A DNA stretch of 64,000 nt. Origin: Acidobacteriota bacterium (GTDB lineage: Bacteria > Acidobacteriota > Blastocatellia > UBA7656). A program made the position numbers and the translations under genes. The stretch is from contig JBFMDH010000004.1 of the NCBI GenBank assembly GCA_040754075.1, forward strand, positions 248,001 through 312,000, read 5' to 3'. Shown piece by piece: positions 1 to 6,822 of this stretch (position 1 is the first letter of the stretch; the number at the start of each line of letters is the position of its first letter). Below the pieces are notes generated by a model. That model worked only from the letters and a program-made list of their open reading frames with translations, made no database searches and was not told the DNA's origin.

Positions 1-71
1 AAAAGGAATCTCATTAGAGCAATGCCAAGCCCCGTCTGATAGCAAGTCTAAAATGAACTGATGTTGATTAC

Positions 72-578
72 TCATAGCTTGCCTCCGTGAATGGCGTTTG
101 GAAAATTCAAGTTTGCAAATTCTCCGAACATATCTTTAGCGTAAATATCGTATACCATTGCTGCATGGCACTCGTTCTCGAATGTGCCAAAGCTATACTT
201 TCTTCCTTGGAATGTGGTCTGAGCTTGCCAAGCTTTCTTGTGTTTATTGTTGGCAATATGGACTCCTTTATAGGTAGATTGCGTGCCGTTATGCTTCGGA
301 CAGTTCGCCTGGTTCTGTGACTTCGTAGCAAGTCGGATGTTTTGCCTGCGATTATCCAAGGTGTCCAGGTTGATGTGATCTACTTCCAGTCCCTTTGGCG
401 CATCAAGAATCATCCGGTGCATATAAATATGCTTGTAGTTTATTTTAGTGCTAGCGTACCCCTTAGAGCTGTAGAACCATTTATACTGACTTAACCAGCT
501 ATAATCTTCAGCATCAACTATTGCAACCCTACCTCTTGTTAGGGGTATTTGTTTAATGGTTTCTCGTTGGCCGGTCAT
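72..578 (-). CDS. HNH endonuclease with C-terminal AP2 DNA-binding domain
   Basis: The central part contains an HNH core (LEVDHINLDTLDNRRQNIR), and the C-terminal third (YKGVHIANNKHKKAWQAQ, then YSFGTFENECHAA) matches the AP2/ERF fold of phage homing-type nucleases. This family cuts DNA site-specifically and often moves as a free-standing homing gene. I place the start at the ATG at 578, because the protein then opens like its family (IPLTRGRVAIVDAEDY). An upstream TTG at 626 would add 16 residues. No Shine-Dalgarno sequence precedes either start. The gene is the leftmost visible member of a minus-strand cluster of small phage genes. Confidence 0.85.
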   Translation of the reverse strand: MTGQRETIKQIPLTRGRVAIVDAEDYSWLSQYKWFYSSKGYASTKINYKHIYMHRMILDAPKGLEVDHINLDTLDNRRQNIRLATKSQNQANCPKHNGTQSTYKGVHIANNKHKKAWQAQTTFQGRKYSFGTFENECHAAMVYDIYAKDMFGEFANLNFPNAIHGGKL

Positions 579-668
579 TTTGATTTCATTTAATTGTTTT
601 ATCTTGGAGGAAACGCGCACAGGCAAACTCCATTATCTCCCTTGGGGTTTAATTGCTCTGGGCGTTTT

Positions 669-929
669 TTAATAGTGGATTCTACGCAATTGCTCTAGTG
701 GTAGTGGTGGTTTATCTTTATAAGGATTTTCTCTCATGAATCTATTCCCATCCATTACACCACCAATATAAGTAATTATCCCTAAAAGAACTTTATCTTT
801 TCCCTCAACCGTTTGCTCGTTAATGGCATCTTGTAGCGCCAATTCGATACTCTGCAAAGCCTCGTCCAACCAAGCCGTAGGTGGAAAAGTTCTATGTTGG
901 TCAGCTTCGTAATTTGAAACACGTTCCAT
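669..929 (-). CDS. Hypothetical phage protein, 86 aa
   Basis: I do not recognise this protein. It is an acidic, mostly helical small protein with an ATG start, an N-terminal MERVSNYEAD and a C-terminal PLPLEQLRRIHY. It lies on the minus strand directly downstream of a pseudoknot-forming non-coding stretch (946-1082) and upstream of the HNH gene, in line with neighbouring minus-strand genes. There is no membrane segment or cysteine cluster. The start has no obvious Shine-Dalgarno sequence, as for many genes of this phage. Confidence 0.55.
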   Translation of the reverse strand: MERVSNYEADQHRTFPPTAWLDEALQSIELALQDAINEQTVEGKDKVLLGIITYIGGVMDGNRFMRENPYKDKPPLPLEQLRRIHY

Positions 930-945
930 TTATTTAGCGTTGGTC

Positions 946-1082
946 GCTACCCTATTTAATTATTGGTGGGACTTCTGCGGTAGCAGAATGGAGCTTTAGC
1001 TCCTTAAACAGCCTCTTAACCGGAGTGAGAAGAAAGTCAATGGCCAAACGTAGTGAGCCGTAGGGTAGCCTTTACTTTCTTC
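946..1082 (-). ncRNA. Pseudoknot-forming intergenic RNA element
   Basis: Two perfect 9-bp complementary pairs cross one another: 946-954 (GCTACCCTA) with 1061-1069, and 1029-1037 (GAAGAAAGT) with 1074-1082. Between them are small hairpins with arms TTCTGC/GCAGAA and GGAGCT/AGCTCC. The gap between the 173-aa and 86-aa genes thus has the layout of an H-type pseudoknot enclosing hairpins. Strand is inferred from the flanking genes. A CATTGAC element (1037-1043, minus) inside it resembles the -35 boxes elsewhere in this phage, so part of it could also be a promoter. Confidence 0.5.
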
Positions 1083-1095
1083 GAGCGGAGGTTAT

Positions 1096-1617
1096 TTAAT
1101 CTCTCCACCACCAAATATGAGGATCAAAAATATCTATCTTAACGCGGGTAGGGTCTTCTAGTTTTTCCCAATCTTCTTTAGCCCAAACGTGGTCAGGAAA
1201 CCTATCAGCGCCGTCAACCACTACAGTAAATGCACCTTGGTCTAACATTACATAGTCAATCAAGGCTGGTGTTTCCCGCCAGTAAATCTTTGTTCCCTTA
1301 ACTAACTTGTTCCAATCAAACTCCATCAATTTTGGTAACGTAGTCAGAATCCGACGCGAAGCATAATCAGGTTCTCTGCAAAACTCTTCAAATACCTGTT
1401 CCCCATTACGGAAATAGTGAATCGTTCCGCCCTTACGCCATTCTTCTCCTGATAATTCGCTCTCTTTAAGATAGGTATATGGCTCATAGGAGAATGACCA
1501 AAGGATTCTATGGCCGTTAAATGGGATACCATCAACTTCATAATGGGCGTCCCAATGACCTTGTTTTTCTACCCACTCCAATTCTTTCTCCTTACCATTG
1601 ATATTGACTGTATTCAT
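1096..1617 (-). CDS. Hypothetical phage protein, 173 aa
   Basis: Family unknown. The protein is rich in Trp, Glu and Asp, including a C-terminal DPHIWWWRD, and has no transmembrane segment. It begins MNTVNINGKEKELEW at an ATG and reads as a compact soluble protein. It sits among small minus-strand phage genes, and its product is probably an accessory or early protein, but nothing in the sequence assigns a role. Confidence 0.6.
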   Translation of the reverse strand: MNTVNINGKEKELEWVEKQGHWDAHYEVDGIPFNGHRILWSFSYEPYTYLKESELSGEEWRKGGTIHYFRNGEQVFEEFCREPDYASRRILTTLPKLMEFDWNKLVKGTKIYWRETPALIDYVMLDQGAFTVVVDGADRFPDHVWAKEDWEKLEDPTRVKIDIFDPHIWWWRD

Positions 1618-1647
1618 ATTCGCTACTCTCCGCCGTCAGTGCGGCGA

Positions 1648-1920
1648 TTAATTATGTTTAAAACTAAAAGGTATATGGCTTGGGTTCCTTAGATTCTTTC
1701 CGTTGTTTAGTAGCTTATCAGCGATAGTGGTCATCCCTTTTACAAACTGGTCCTCAATTAGAATCATTTTCTCTCTACTGATTTTCACCTTTCTCTTCTC
1801 TCCGGTATCTCTATTAAAACCTTTCAAAAAGTAAACATTGCCGCCTTGATTGCCATTAGGTTTTGAATAGACCCAGTATTTCATGTATTTTGTTTGGTAA
1901 TAACAATGATCTGTTCTCAT
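1648..1920 (-). CDS. Hypothetical phage protein, 90 aa
   Basis: Small basic protein with an N-terminal Tyr-rich stretch (CYYQTKYMKYWVYSK) and the segment FNRDTGEKRKVKISREKM, which looks like beta strands followed by a helix. No family recognised. ATG start at 1920; an internal ATG at 1884 is an alternative. It lies on the minus strand between the 173-aa and coiled-coil genes with short gaps, so it is likely cotranscribed with them. Confidence 0.5.
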   Translation of the reverse strand: MRTDHCYYQTKYMKYWVYSKPNGNQGGNVYFLKGFNRDTGEKRKVKISREKMILIEDQFVKGMTTIADKLLNNGKNLRNPSHIPFSFKHN

Positions 1921-1982
1921 CTCATTTTGTATTCAAAGATGCTGCCAGCTCTGCCGCTTTCACGAACAGGCCAGCAGCGGTT

Positions 1983-2336
1983 TTAATTTGTTTCAATCTG
2001 TCTCTCTGGCTTCTTAAGTTCCTCTTGCACACGGCGCTTTTCTTCCAATTCGATAATCAAAGTGATCTTGGCTTTCAATACATCAATCCTTTTCTTAAAT
2101 TCTTGTTGCTCGACTTTTTTCCGTTCTTCTTCAATTTTCTTTCTACGCTGTTTCTCTTCATATTCCTGAAGCTCAACAGGGGACATCTTCTTTTTATCAA
2201 CTAGCATTGCCTCAAAAAGACCACTCATTAATTCACCGGCAAAGTCCTTGCTCTTTAGAGCTTCGAGTCCTTCCAAAACCATACTAAAATCCTGTGGGGT
2301 GAGTTGAAAGAACTCATTTAACTTCTCGTTATCCAT
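1983..2336 (-). CDS. Coiled-coil protein, 117 aa
   Basis: The second half (from about residue 55) is a highly charged heptad-rich coil (YEEKQRRKKIEEERKKVE). The N-terminal half resembles a short helical domain (FFQLTPQDFSMVLEGLEAL). Its start codon overlaps the last codons of the small RHH-like gene at 2329-2478, so the two are probably translationally coupled. A DNA-binding RHH protein followed by a coiled-coil partner is an arrangement seen in segregation and toxin-antitoxin modules, but no such function can be assigned here. Confidence 0.6.
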   Translation of the reverse strand: MDNEKLNEFFQLTPQDFSMVLEGLEALKSKDFAGELMSGLFEAMLVDKKKMSPVELQEYEEKQRRKKIEEERKKVEQQEFKKRIDVLKAKITLIIELEEKRRVQEELKKPERQIETN

Positions 2337-2478
2337 CTTTGTTTCCTTTTTGCCCCTCCATTAATGACTTGATAAATTGGTTCCAAGATAATTTTGATCG
2401 TCGGCGTTTTTCTTTAAGGTCTTCCCAGACAGGATCATCCATCCTAATATGCCTGATTTTGTATTCCTTATTCTTCAT
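2329..2478 (-). CDS. Small ribbon-helix-helix-like DNA-binding protein, 49 aa
   Basis: A short ORF starts at the ATG at 2478 and ends 8 bases inside the next gene. The product reads as a beta strand (YKIRHIRMDD), a helix (VWEDLKEKRRRSK) and a second helix (WNQFIKSLME), the order of the ribbon-helix-helix fold of Arc/CopG-type repressors. It has the right length for a complete RHH protein. It directly follows the structured non-coding region, so it may be translated from the same transcript. No Shine-Dalgarno sequence is visible. Confidence 0.6.
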   Translation of the reverse strand: MKNKEYKIRHIRMDDPVWEDLKEKRRRSKLSWNQFIKSLMEGQKGNKDG

Positions 2479-2560
2479 AAGTGTGGACACGAATTGTGGT
2501 CACTGTTCCCCCTCATTCCTTTCCTCTCTCCCGACCCAAGAATGGTGCTGGCGGTGGATG

Positions 2561-2575
2561 TCCTGTGGACAAGTC
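2561..2575 (+). promoter_or_regulatory. DnaA-box-like repeat, copy near the ncRNA 3' end
   Basis: TCCTGTGGACAAGTC differs by two bases from the CCCTGTGGACAACTC word found at 12,097 (inverted), 32,993 and 35,525 (inverted). Its core TGTGGACAA is the complement of TTGTCCACA, a DnaA-box variant. It lies between the last helix of the structured RNA region and the RHH gene, whose product could be one candidate reader of the repeat. Confidence 0.45.
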
Positions 2576-2613
2576 TGAGAAGCCCTAAGATTCTTGAATA
2601 TAAACGCCGATTT

Positions 2614-3480
2614 TTAATAACAAGTCGCTCGGACTATCTAAGCGATACGTCCCCTTTCTTATACGTCTTAGTCTCTATCTCAACATTTTCGGTACCAAAA
2701 AATGTTGTTTAGTGGACTGATGGGGTGCCTGGCAATATCGGGTCAATTCCCAGTCAAGGATAGTCCTGTCGAGTTGTTATTAAGTTTTTAAGGCGCTTGG
2801 GTACGGTGTCGAGTTGGATTTATCGGGGGAGAGTCATAGACTCTATGCTGCTGGCGGTAGGATTTGCGCCTACGGGATTACGCTTCCCCACTCGGTGTTT
2901 AGCCACACCAGCAACATACAATTTATGATTCGATCCGCCGATATTCTTTCGGGTCTTATTTTTGGTCCCTGTTAATTCAGGTTGCACCCTCGGCTTATTC
3001 TCAATAGCTTCCAACGGCGAGGCACATTCTTTAGATTCGCTGGTGTAGGGAGGCTTTGCTTTATCCGCTACGTTTCATTGTATACAATCCGCGTAACTGC
3101 AAAACCTCTTGGTACCAAACGCCCACATCAACGAATCTATTTTTAATCTCACCGTGGAAAGTTAGAGAGCAAAAAACTAGGGGGTAGGGTTAGACCTACA
3201 GAGCAATGGTCTCGATACTTACACTCGGCTTAGTATTCTACCTCTTGCAAGTAAGGTATAAGCCTCGTCCGCATACTGGTGCACCAGCTCTTGCTTAACG
3301 GTGTTGCGGCTCACTGTCCGCCACCCCTAGTTTCTTGCTTGGAGTGAATCCCAGCCAAAGCTGGAAGTCCACATAAGTTGTGGGAGCGACCCACTCCAAA
3401 CAAAAAACCCTTGGCTTAGAATTGGCTGACCTGCTACGGATACAGACCAACCCTAAACAAAGGGTTCTTAATGTAGCAGG
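2614..3480 (-). ncRNA. Candidate giant structured phage RNA
   Basis: About 1.09 kb (2,479-3,566) lacks a convincing gene but is full of perfect helices. Examples, minus strand: 3480-3473/3437-3430 (8 bp, with an inner 6-bp hairpin); 3401-3392/3346-3337 (10 bp); 3364-3360/3355-3351; 3333-3324/3183-3174 (10 bp) closing a multi-hairpin domain with 3264-3259/3232-3227; 3138-3121 with 3050-3032 enclosing 3107-3099/3059-3051; 2918-2906/2856-2844 (13 bp); 2783-2774/2623-2614 (10 bp) plus 2766-2759/2638-2631 (8 bp) enclosing a 9-bp hairpin at 2707-2681. At least five pairs are G-U only when read on the minus strand, which sets the orientation. Size, phage setting and tRNA-like domain recall GOLLD and ROOL RNAs; homology is not shown. 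Confidence 0.6.
2844..2918 (-). other. tRNA-like domain inside the structured RNA
   Basis: A 13-bp closing helix (2918-2906 with 2856-2844, two G-U pairs) is continuous with a 5-bp stem and 7-nt loop (GTAGG, CGCAAAT, CCTAC; 2873-2857). This is the acceptor/T-arm stacking of a tRNA. The T-loop lacks TTC, the D-arm region (GGTGTGGCTAAACACC) folds as its own hairpin, and the middle arm has no normal anticodon loop. It therefore looks like a tRNA mimic or a degenerate tRNA rather than a working one. Confidence 0.45.
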
Positions 3481-3517
3481 ATTTCGTGTGTGGTTTGAAA
3501 AGGACTAACGCTTTCCT

Positions 3518-3562
3518 ACATCATGACAGATATATGAAATCCGTCAATGGCAGTTATCCACA
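3518..3562 (-). promoter_or_regulatory. Promoter with DnaA box upstream of the structured RNA
   Basis: On the minus strand a perfect DnaA box (TTATCCACA on plus, 3554-3562) is followed after a few bases by CATTGACGG, giving a -35 TTGACG at 3547-3542. The best -10 at 17-18 bases spacing is weak (TGATGT, 3523-3518). The box-then-CATTGAC layout repeats at 6166-6189, supporting a shared phage promoter class. Transcription would enter the first RNA hairpin at 3480. Confidence 0.45.
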
Positions 3563-3566
3563 AGGA

Positions 3567-3824
3567 TTAATCCCAGTTTAATTCTCTCGGTCTGACCAGG
3601 GTTTCATCATCATACCCAGAAAATTCCCGCATTAAGAATTCTGAAAATTCAGTTCCCGAAGTAAGTAGTATAGCTCCTGCTTTGTCGAGTTCCGGTTGCT
3701 CGTTCGGATCACCTACCCTTCCCAAGATTTGGTTTACATCTTTGGTATTAAAGAGAATCCCTCCGTCTGGCAAGGTGACATACCGAAGGCGTTCCCCATT
3801 AAACTTAGTAACCTGTATTTGCAT
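3567..3824 (-). CDS. Small BRO-N-like phage regulatory protein, 85 aa
   Basis: The N-terminal 40 residues (MQIQVTKFNGERLRYVTL, then GILFNTKDVNQILG) resemble the start of BRO-N/antirepressor domains, where a beta hairpin is followed by a 'KDVxxxLG' helix. The protein is shorter than the usual BRO-N domain and may be a reduced version. The start is the ATG at 3824, chosen because AAGGAGG sits seven bases upstream; the longer reading from 3857 lacks this. It lies immediately downstream of the XRE regulator gene, with which it forms a two-gene unit. Confidence 0.55.
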   Translation of the reverse strand: MQIQVTKFNGERLRYVTLPDGGILFNTKDVNQILGRVGDPNEQPELDKAGAILLTSGTEFSEFLMREFSGYDDETLVRPRELNWD

Positions 3825-3853
3825 AGTGTCCTCCTTGCCACAGTATATCATTT

Positions 3854-4090
3854 TCACTTTTCCACAAGCTGCTTAATTATCTTTACAGGATCGGCTTCCA
3901 GTGCCTTGACTATATCAAGGAATTCAATAACATCCAGCCTGCGCTCTCCTAACTCATACTTAGCGACGAACGAATGAGCCGTGTTTAGCTTTGAAGCCAG
4001 TTCTCTCTGGGAAAGCCCTTGGGCCTGCCGTGCGTTAATCAGTAAGGAAATAAGAGTTTGATACCGCTCGGTGAAGACGGATTTTGTCAT
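3854..4090 (-). CDS. XRE-family helix-turn-helix regulator, 78 aa
   Basis: A single HTH_3 domain fills most of the protein: ARQAQGLSQRELASKLN is the helix-turn segment, and VAKYELGERRLDVIEFLDIV is the recognition helix and tail typical of Cro/C1-type repressors. It is followed at once by the BRO-like gene. A lipoprotein gene with its own promoter diverges on the opposite side. As the only clear C1-like regulator in the window, it is a candidate for a phage repressor, though it could equally be the antitoxin-like half of a small module with the downstream gene. Confidence 0.8.
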   Translation of the reverse strand: MTKSVFTERYQTLISLLINARQAQGLSQRELASKLNTAHSFVAKYELGERRLDVIEFLDIVKALEADPVKIIKQLVEK

Positions 4091-4115
4091 CCATAGAAAA
4101 TAGAACTCAATTCGT

Positions 4116-4144
4116 TTGCTCTCAAAATGGAAGCAGGGTATACT
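4116..4144 (+). promoter_or_regulatory. Sigma70-like promoter of the lipoprotein gene
   Basis: TTGCTC (4116-4121) and TATACT (4139-4144) are separated by exactly 17 bases, 28 bases before the lipoprotein start codon. It faces away from the XRE gene, so the lipoprotein has its own transcription unit, as expected of a moron gene. Confidence 0.55.
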
Positions 4145-4172
4145 CCGATAAAACTAGAAAGGCGGACCCTTT

Positions 4173-4769
4173 ATGTTTAAAGCAATTAGTGCTGCGCTGT
4201 TGTTGCTATCGGTTTGGGCGTGCGGTACGGAATTTGACAGAAATTCAAATATTGGGAATTCTAGACCAGCTAATGTCTCAGTGACTAATTCCTCCCCTTC
4301 GCAAAATTCCAACTCAAGATCATCCAAAGAAGAAACAATTCTTTCCTGGGATGAATATTATTTAGAACAGGCGAAGAAACAGGCTGAAGCGTATTGGAAG
4401 AGGCATCTAATCCAATGCGGGGGTTCCTATTTTATCTCAGAGAAGAGAGGTGTCTATACAAATTATTATCAAATGAAAGGCGATCCCAATTTTAATGTTG
4501 AAGGTAGGTATTATCCGTCTAAGAATCTGACACAGGCAGAGAAGTTAAACGGTGTTGATCCGCAGCCGTATGAGTGGCGCGGAAAGGCAATGGTAACGTT
4601 TAGTGCCGGAAGATCATGTAATGCCCCTGGCAAGGATCAGGGGATGTGGCGAGACGATTACACTATTCGCGTTAATGTTGACTCGAAGAAAGGTAAATGG
4701 GAGATTCGCTATGAGCCATACGTGAGCCTTATACCAATCAAGTGTGCTGATGTTCCGTGCGAAAAATAA
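4173..4769 (+). CDS. Predicted secreted lipoprotein, 198 aa
   Basis: The protein opens with a hydrophobic signal and a lipobox (LLLLSVWAC, Cys17), so it should be exported and lipid-anchored. A Ser/Asn-rich linker (residues about 25-55) leads to a folded domain with two Cys pairs (CGG, CNAPG, CADVPC). I do not recognise the domain. It stands alone on the plus strand between minus-strand phage genes, with its own promoter at 4116-4144 and a GC-rich, Shine-Dalgarno-like AAAGGCGG upstream. That is the pattern of a moron expressed from the lysogen, possibly altering the host envelope; this last point is inference. Confidence 0.75.
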   Translation: MFKAISAALLLLSVWACGTEFDRNSNIGNSRPANVSVTNSSPSQNSNSRSSKEETILSWDEYYLEQAKKQAEAYWKRHLIQCGGSYFISEKRGVYTNYYQMKGDPNFNVEGRYYPSKNLTQAEKLNGVDPQPYEWRGKAMVTFSAGRSCNAPGKDQGMWRDDYTIRVNVDSKKGKWEIRYEPYVSLIPIKCADVPCEK

Positions 4770-4822
4770 CTGGCCGACCACAACCCCTTGCTGTGGATAT
4801 TATCAGAAAAAGCTTTGTATAA

Positions 4823-6118
4823 TTAATTGCTTTCTGCGTCGCCAAACGGTCTATATTCTTTTCGCTTTGATATGGAGTATCGTTGCCGGTAATAGTATTG
4901 TTTCCCCCCAATACTCTCGTAGGTAATCTGTGGTAGTACTTCAACCTTTATTTCCTCGTTGTGAATCTTGAGGGAATAATCTCCTCTTAAAGTGATGGAG
5001 AATTTCTGCATTTGCTTATCTTCAAGAACTGGTGAACCATCCGTGCTTTGATGAATAACTTCCCCATTGCTGTACACAGTCCAAGATACTTTGATATTCC
5101 TTGCTGTAAATCCTCCACTGTTCTTGATAGCTACCTCAAAAGCTATTTCTGATGAGTTACTATGGCCACCTAATCCAAGTATATGCACATAGGGTCTATT
5201 AACCTCACTCTGAGATTTTCTGGTAGCACCTGTAAATTGCCGATTAAACTCACGGTTTATTTCATTAATCTTTGGGACTAAATCTCCGTCGAAATTTAGT
5301 ACGTGAATACCATGATCCTGCAACAAGAGCTGTCCAGCGCCTTGAATATCGGGGTTTCTATCAAGTGTCCCGATAAAAACTGTCTTAATACCTCTCTCAA
5401 TAACCCTGTTTGCACAGGGAACTTTATGGCTGCTACGAGTGGTGCAAGGTTCTAAAGTGGTAAAGAGTGTTGCTCCTACAAGTTCCTGATCGGCCAGCTT
5501 CTTTTCAAATAGCGTAAACTCTGCGTGGTCTCCTGGCCTTATTTCGCCACGATACGCCTCTCCTAAAATGGCTCCATCACGAACGATCACGGCTCCGACT
5601 TTCGGGGAGATTTTGCCCGGTTCGCTTATGCAGTTTCGGGCAAGCTCTATGGCCCTGAGCATAAACTCTCTATCCTTGTTGTGACTCTTCATTCGCAACT
5701 CAGACTTTTTCACTTCCAGCAACAGCGTTTGCCGTGCTGCACGGTTTATCTGGTCAAGTTTATGCAATGAACTCGCGGAAGGATCGCCGCCGATACGATT
5801 CTTGATACTGACGACTATATTTTCACGACTCGACTCCAACCTCTCACCAAAATCGTTTACATCATCTAGCTCTAGTTTTAATTCATGCTGTTCGTATGCC
5901 TCAACTAAACATTCAATGCGGGCATCTACTATCTTTTGCCAGCGTTCAAGGATCGTGTTAGCGAGGGCTTGATTTAAGACACCACTCTCTCCGAAACCTC
6001 TGCGAACAAAGTCAGCCTGTACTCGATCCATCTCAGGTGTAAACCACGCTTCGATGTCTCTAACCCGTTTTCCAAGGGCTAGGTCACAGTAGCTTTTAGC
6101 CTCATCGGTTAGTTTCAT
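4823..6118 (-). CDS. RibD/dCMP-type deaminase domain protein, 431 aa
   Basis: The centre carries a zinc-dependent deaminase site: HAEFTLFEK supplies the His and Glu, and [19 protein letters not shown] supplies the PCx8C pair; [14 protein letters not shown] follows as in RibD-like enzymes. The N-terminal part is helical (residues 1 to about 150) and the C-terminal 130 residues look like an Ig-like beta domain ([20 protein letters not shown]). That three-part layout is not a standard riboflavin enzyme. The ATG at 6118 is preferred because the upstream extension would run through the plus-strand promoter at 6184-6211. Target (nucleotide or nucleic acid) is unknown. Confidence 0.7.
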   Translation of the reverse strand: MKLTDEAKSYCDLALGKRVRDIEAWFTPEMDRVQADFVRRGFGESGVLNQALANTILERWQKIVDARIECLVEAYEQHELKLELDDVNDFGERLESSRENIVVSIKNRIGGDPSASSLHKLDQINRAARQTLLLEVKKSELRMKSHNKDREFMLRAIELARNCISEPGKISPKVGAVIVRDGAILGEAYRGEIRPGDHAEFTLFEKKLADQELVGATLFTTLEPCTTRSSHKVPCANRVIERGIKTVFIGTLDRNPDIQGAGQLLLQDHGIHVLNFDGDLVPKINEINREFNRQFTGATRKSQSEVNRPYVHILGLGGHSNSSEIAFEVAIKNSGGFTARNIKVSWTVYSNGEVIHQSTDGSPVLEDKQMQKFSITLRGDYSLKIHNEEIKVEVLPQITYESIGGKQYYYRQRYSISKRKEYRPFGDAESN

Positions 6119-6165
6119 AATGGCAAAAATGTTAGCAGAAAATCTCCTGTGATTGGAGAGCTTTC

Positions 6166-6211
6166 CCCTGTGGAAAACCCTCATTGACAGTTCATGTGCG
6201 TTTGCTATGCT
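6166..6211 (+). promoter_or_regulatory. Early-operon promoter with DnaA-box-like operator
   Basis: CCCTGTGGAAAACCC (6166-6180) is a variant of the repeated 15-mer. Three bases later comes TTGACA (6184-6189), then a 16-base spacer and TATGCT (6206-6211). This near-consensus promoter points at the 6,348-7,786 operon. The CATTGACAG block is shared with 32,976-32,984 and, with one change, 3,541-3,549. Confidence 0.65.
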
Positions 6212-6347
6212 GACCTTAGATTGATTGGACCAATCTGAAATCATCCTTTTGTATATACCCCCGTCAGTGGTCCAATCACTGCCGGGGTTTTCGTATGCTA
6301 GGGTCGAGGCATACTCCTACCTAATCATTAAATAGAAATCCAAATCT

Positions 6348-6821
6348 ATGACAGAACTAGCGAAGCCTAAACAGACTGAAATAGCTATCCCTCTAAAAGA
6401 CTTGGTGTACGCCTATATCGAAGCCGGAAACAAGGTCAGCAAATTTGAGGAGAAAGCCAAGCCATTCAAGGACGCAAAGGAAGCGATCAAAACGAAGATT
6501 ATAGAATTGTTCAAAAGCCGTGGCGAGTTTAGTAGCCGGATCGAGGGCGCAACCGTGTCTCTTTCCGTCCGAAAGACGGCGGTGATAGTGGATGAAGTAA
6601 AGGTTGTCGAGCAGTTAAAGGAAGCCGGTCTTACTGACTACATCTCTGAAAGAGTGAATGACTTGTTCGAGCAGCCGAAGAAAAAGATAGCCGCAGGCGA
6701 GGAACCATTACTAGAGGGAATGATTATCAAAGAGACTGAGTTCATCTCTGTGCGAAAGAATGAAAAAGACGAACCGCGCAAAGTTGTTACCAGCGATTTT
6801 AAAAAAGTAGAAGGGAGTTAG
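6348..6821 (+). CDS. Hypothetical early phage protein, 157 aa
   Basis: A charged helical protein with no membrane segment; the first 60 residues look coiled-coil (YAYIEAGNKVSKFEEKAK). It resembles in style the small proteins that precede ssDNA-binding or recombination genes in phages (Gp157-like), but the match is not firm enough to name. It is the first gene after the promoter at 6184-6211 and is separated from the next gene by a single base, so the two are coexpressed. Confidence 0.55.
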   Translation: MTELAKPKQTEIAIPLKDLVYAYIEAGNKVSKFEEKAKPFKDAKEAIKTKIIELFKSRGEFSSRIEGATVSLSVRKTAVIVDEVKVVEQLKEAGLTDYISERVNDLFEQPKKKIAAGEEPLLEGMIIKETEFISVRKNEKDEPRKVVTSDFKKVEGS

Positions 6822-6822
6822 T

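Noticed and set aside
579-626. N-terminal extension of the HNH/AP2 protein from a TTG
   Set aside because: Family proteins start near the internal ATG, and the extension has no ribosome site.
2600-2700. Group I intron-like R and S core words (AGAGACTAAGACG and AGATAGTCC on minus)
   Set aside because: The words match group I introns well, but no P3/P8 pairing could be built between them, no split host gene flanks the region, and the S-like word pairs better (8 bp) with an upstream strand as part of a domain-closing helix.
2820-3014. 64-aa minus-strand ORF across the tRNA-like domain
   Set aside because: Its reading is what a tRNA-like sequence gives by chance, and the DNA is better explained by base-paired RNA structure.
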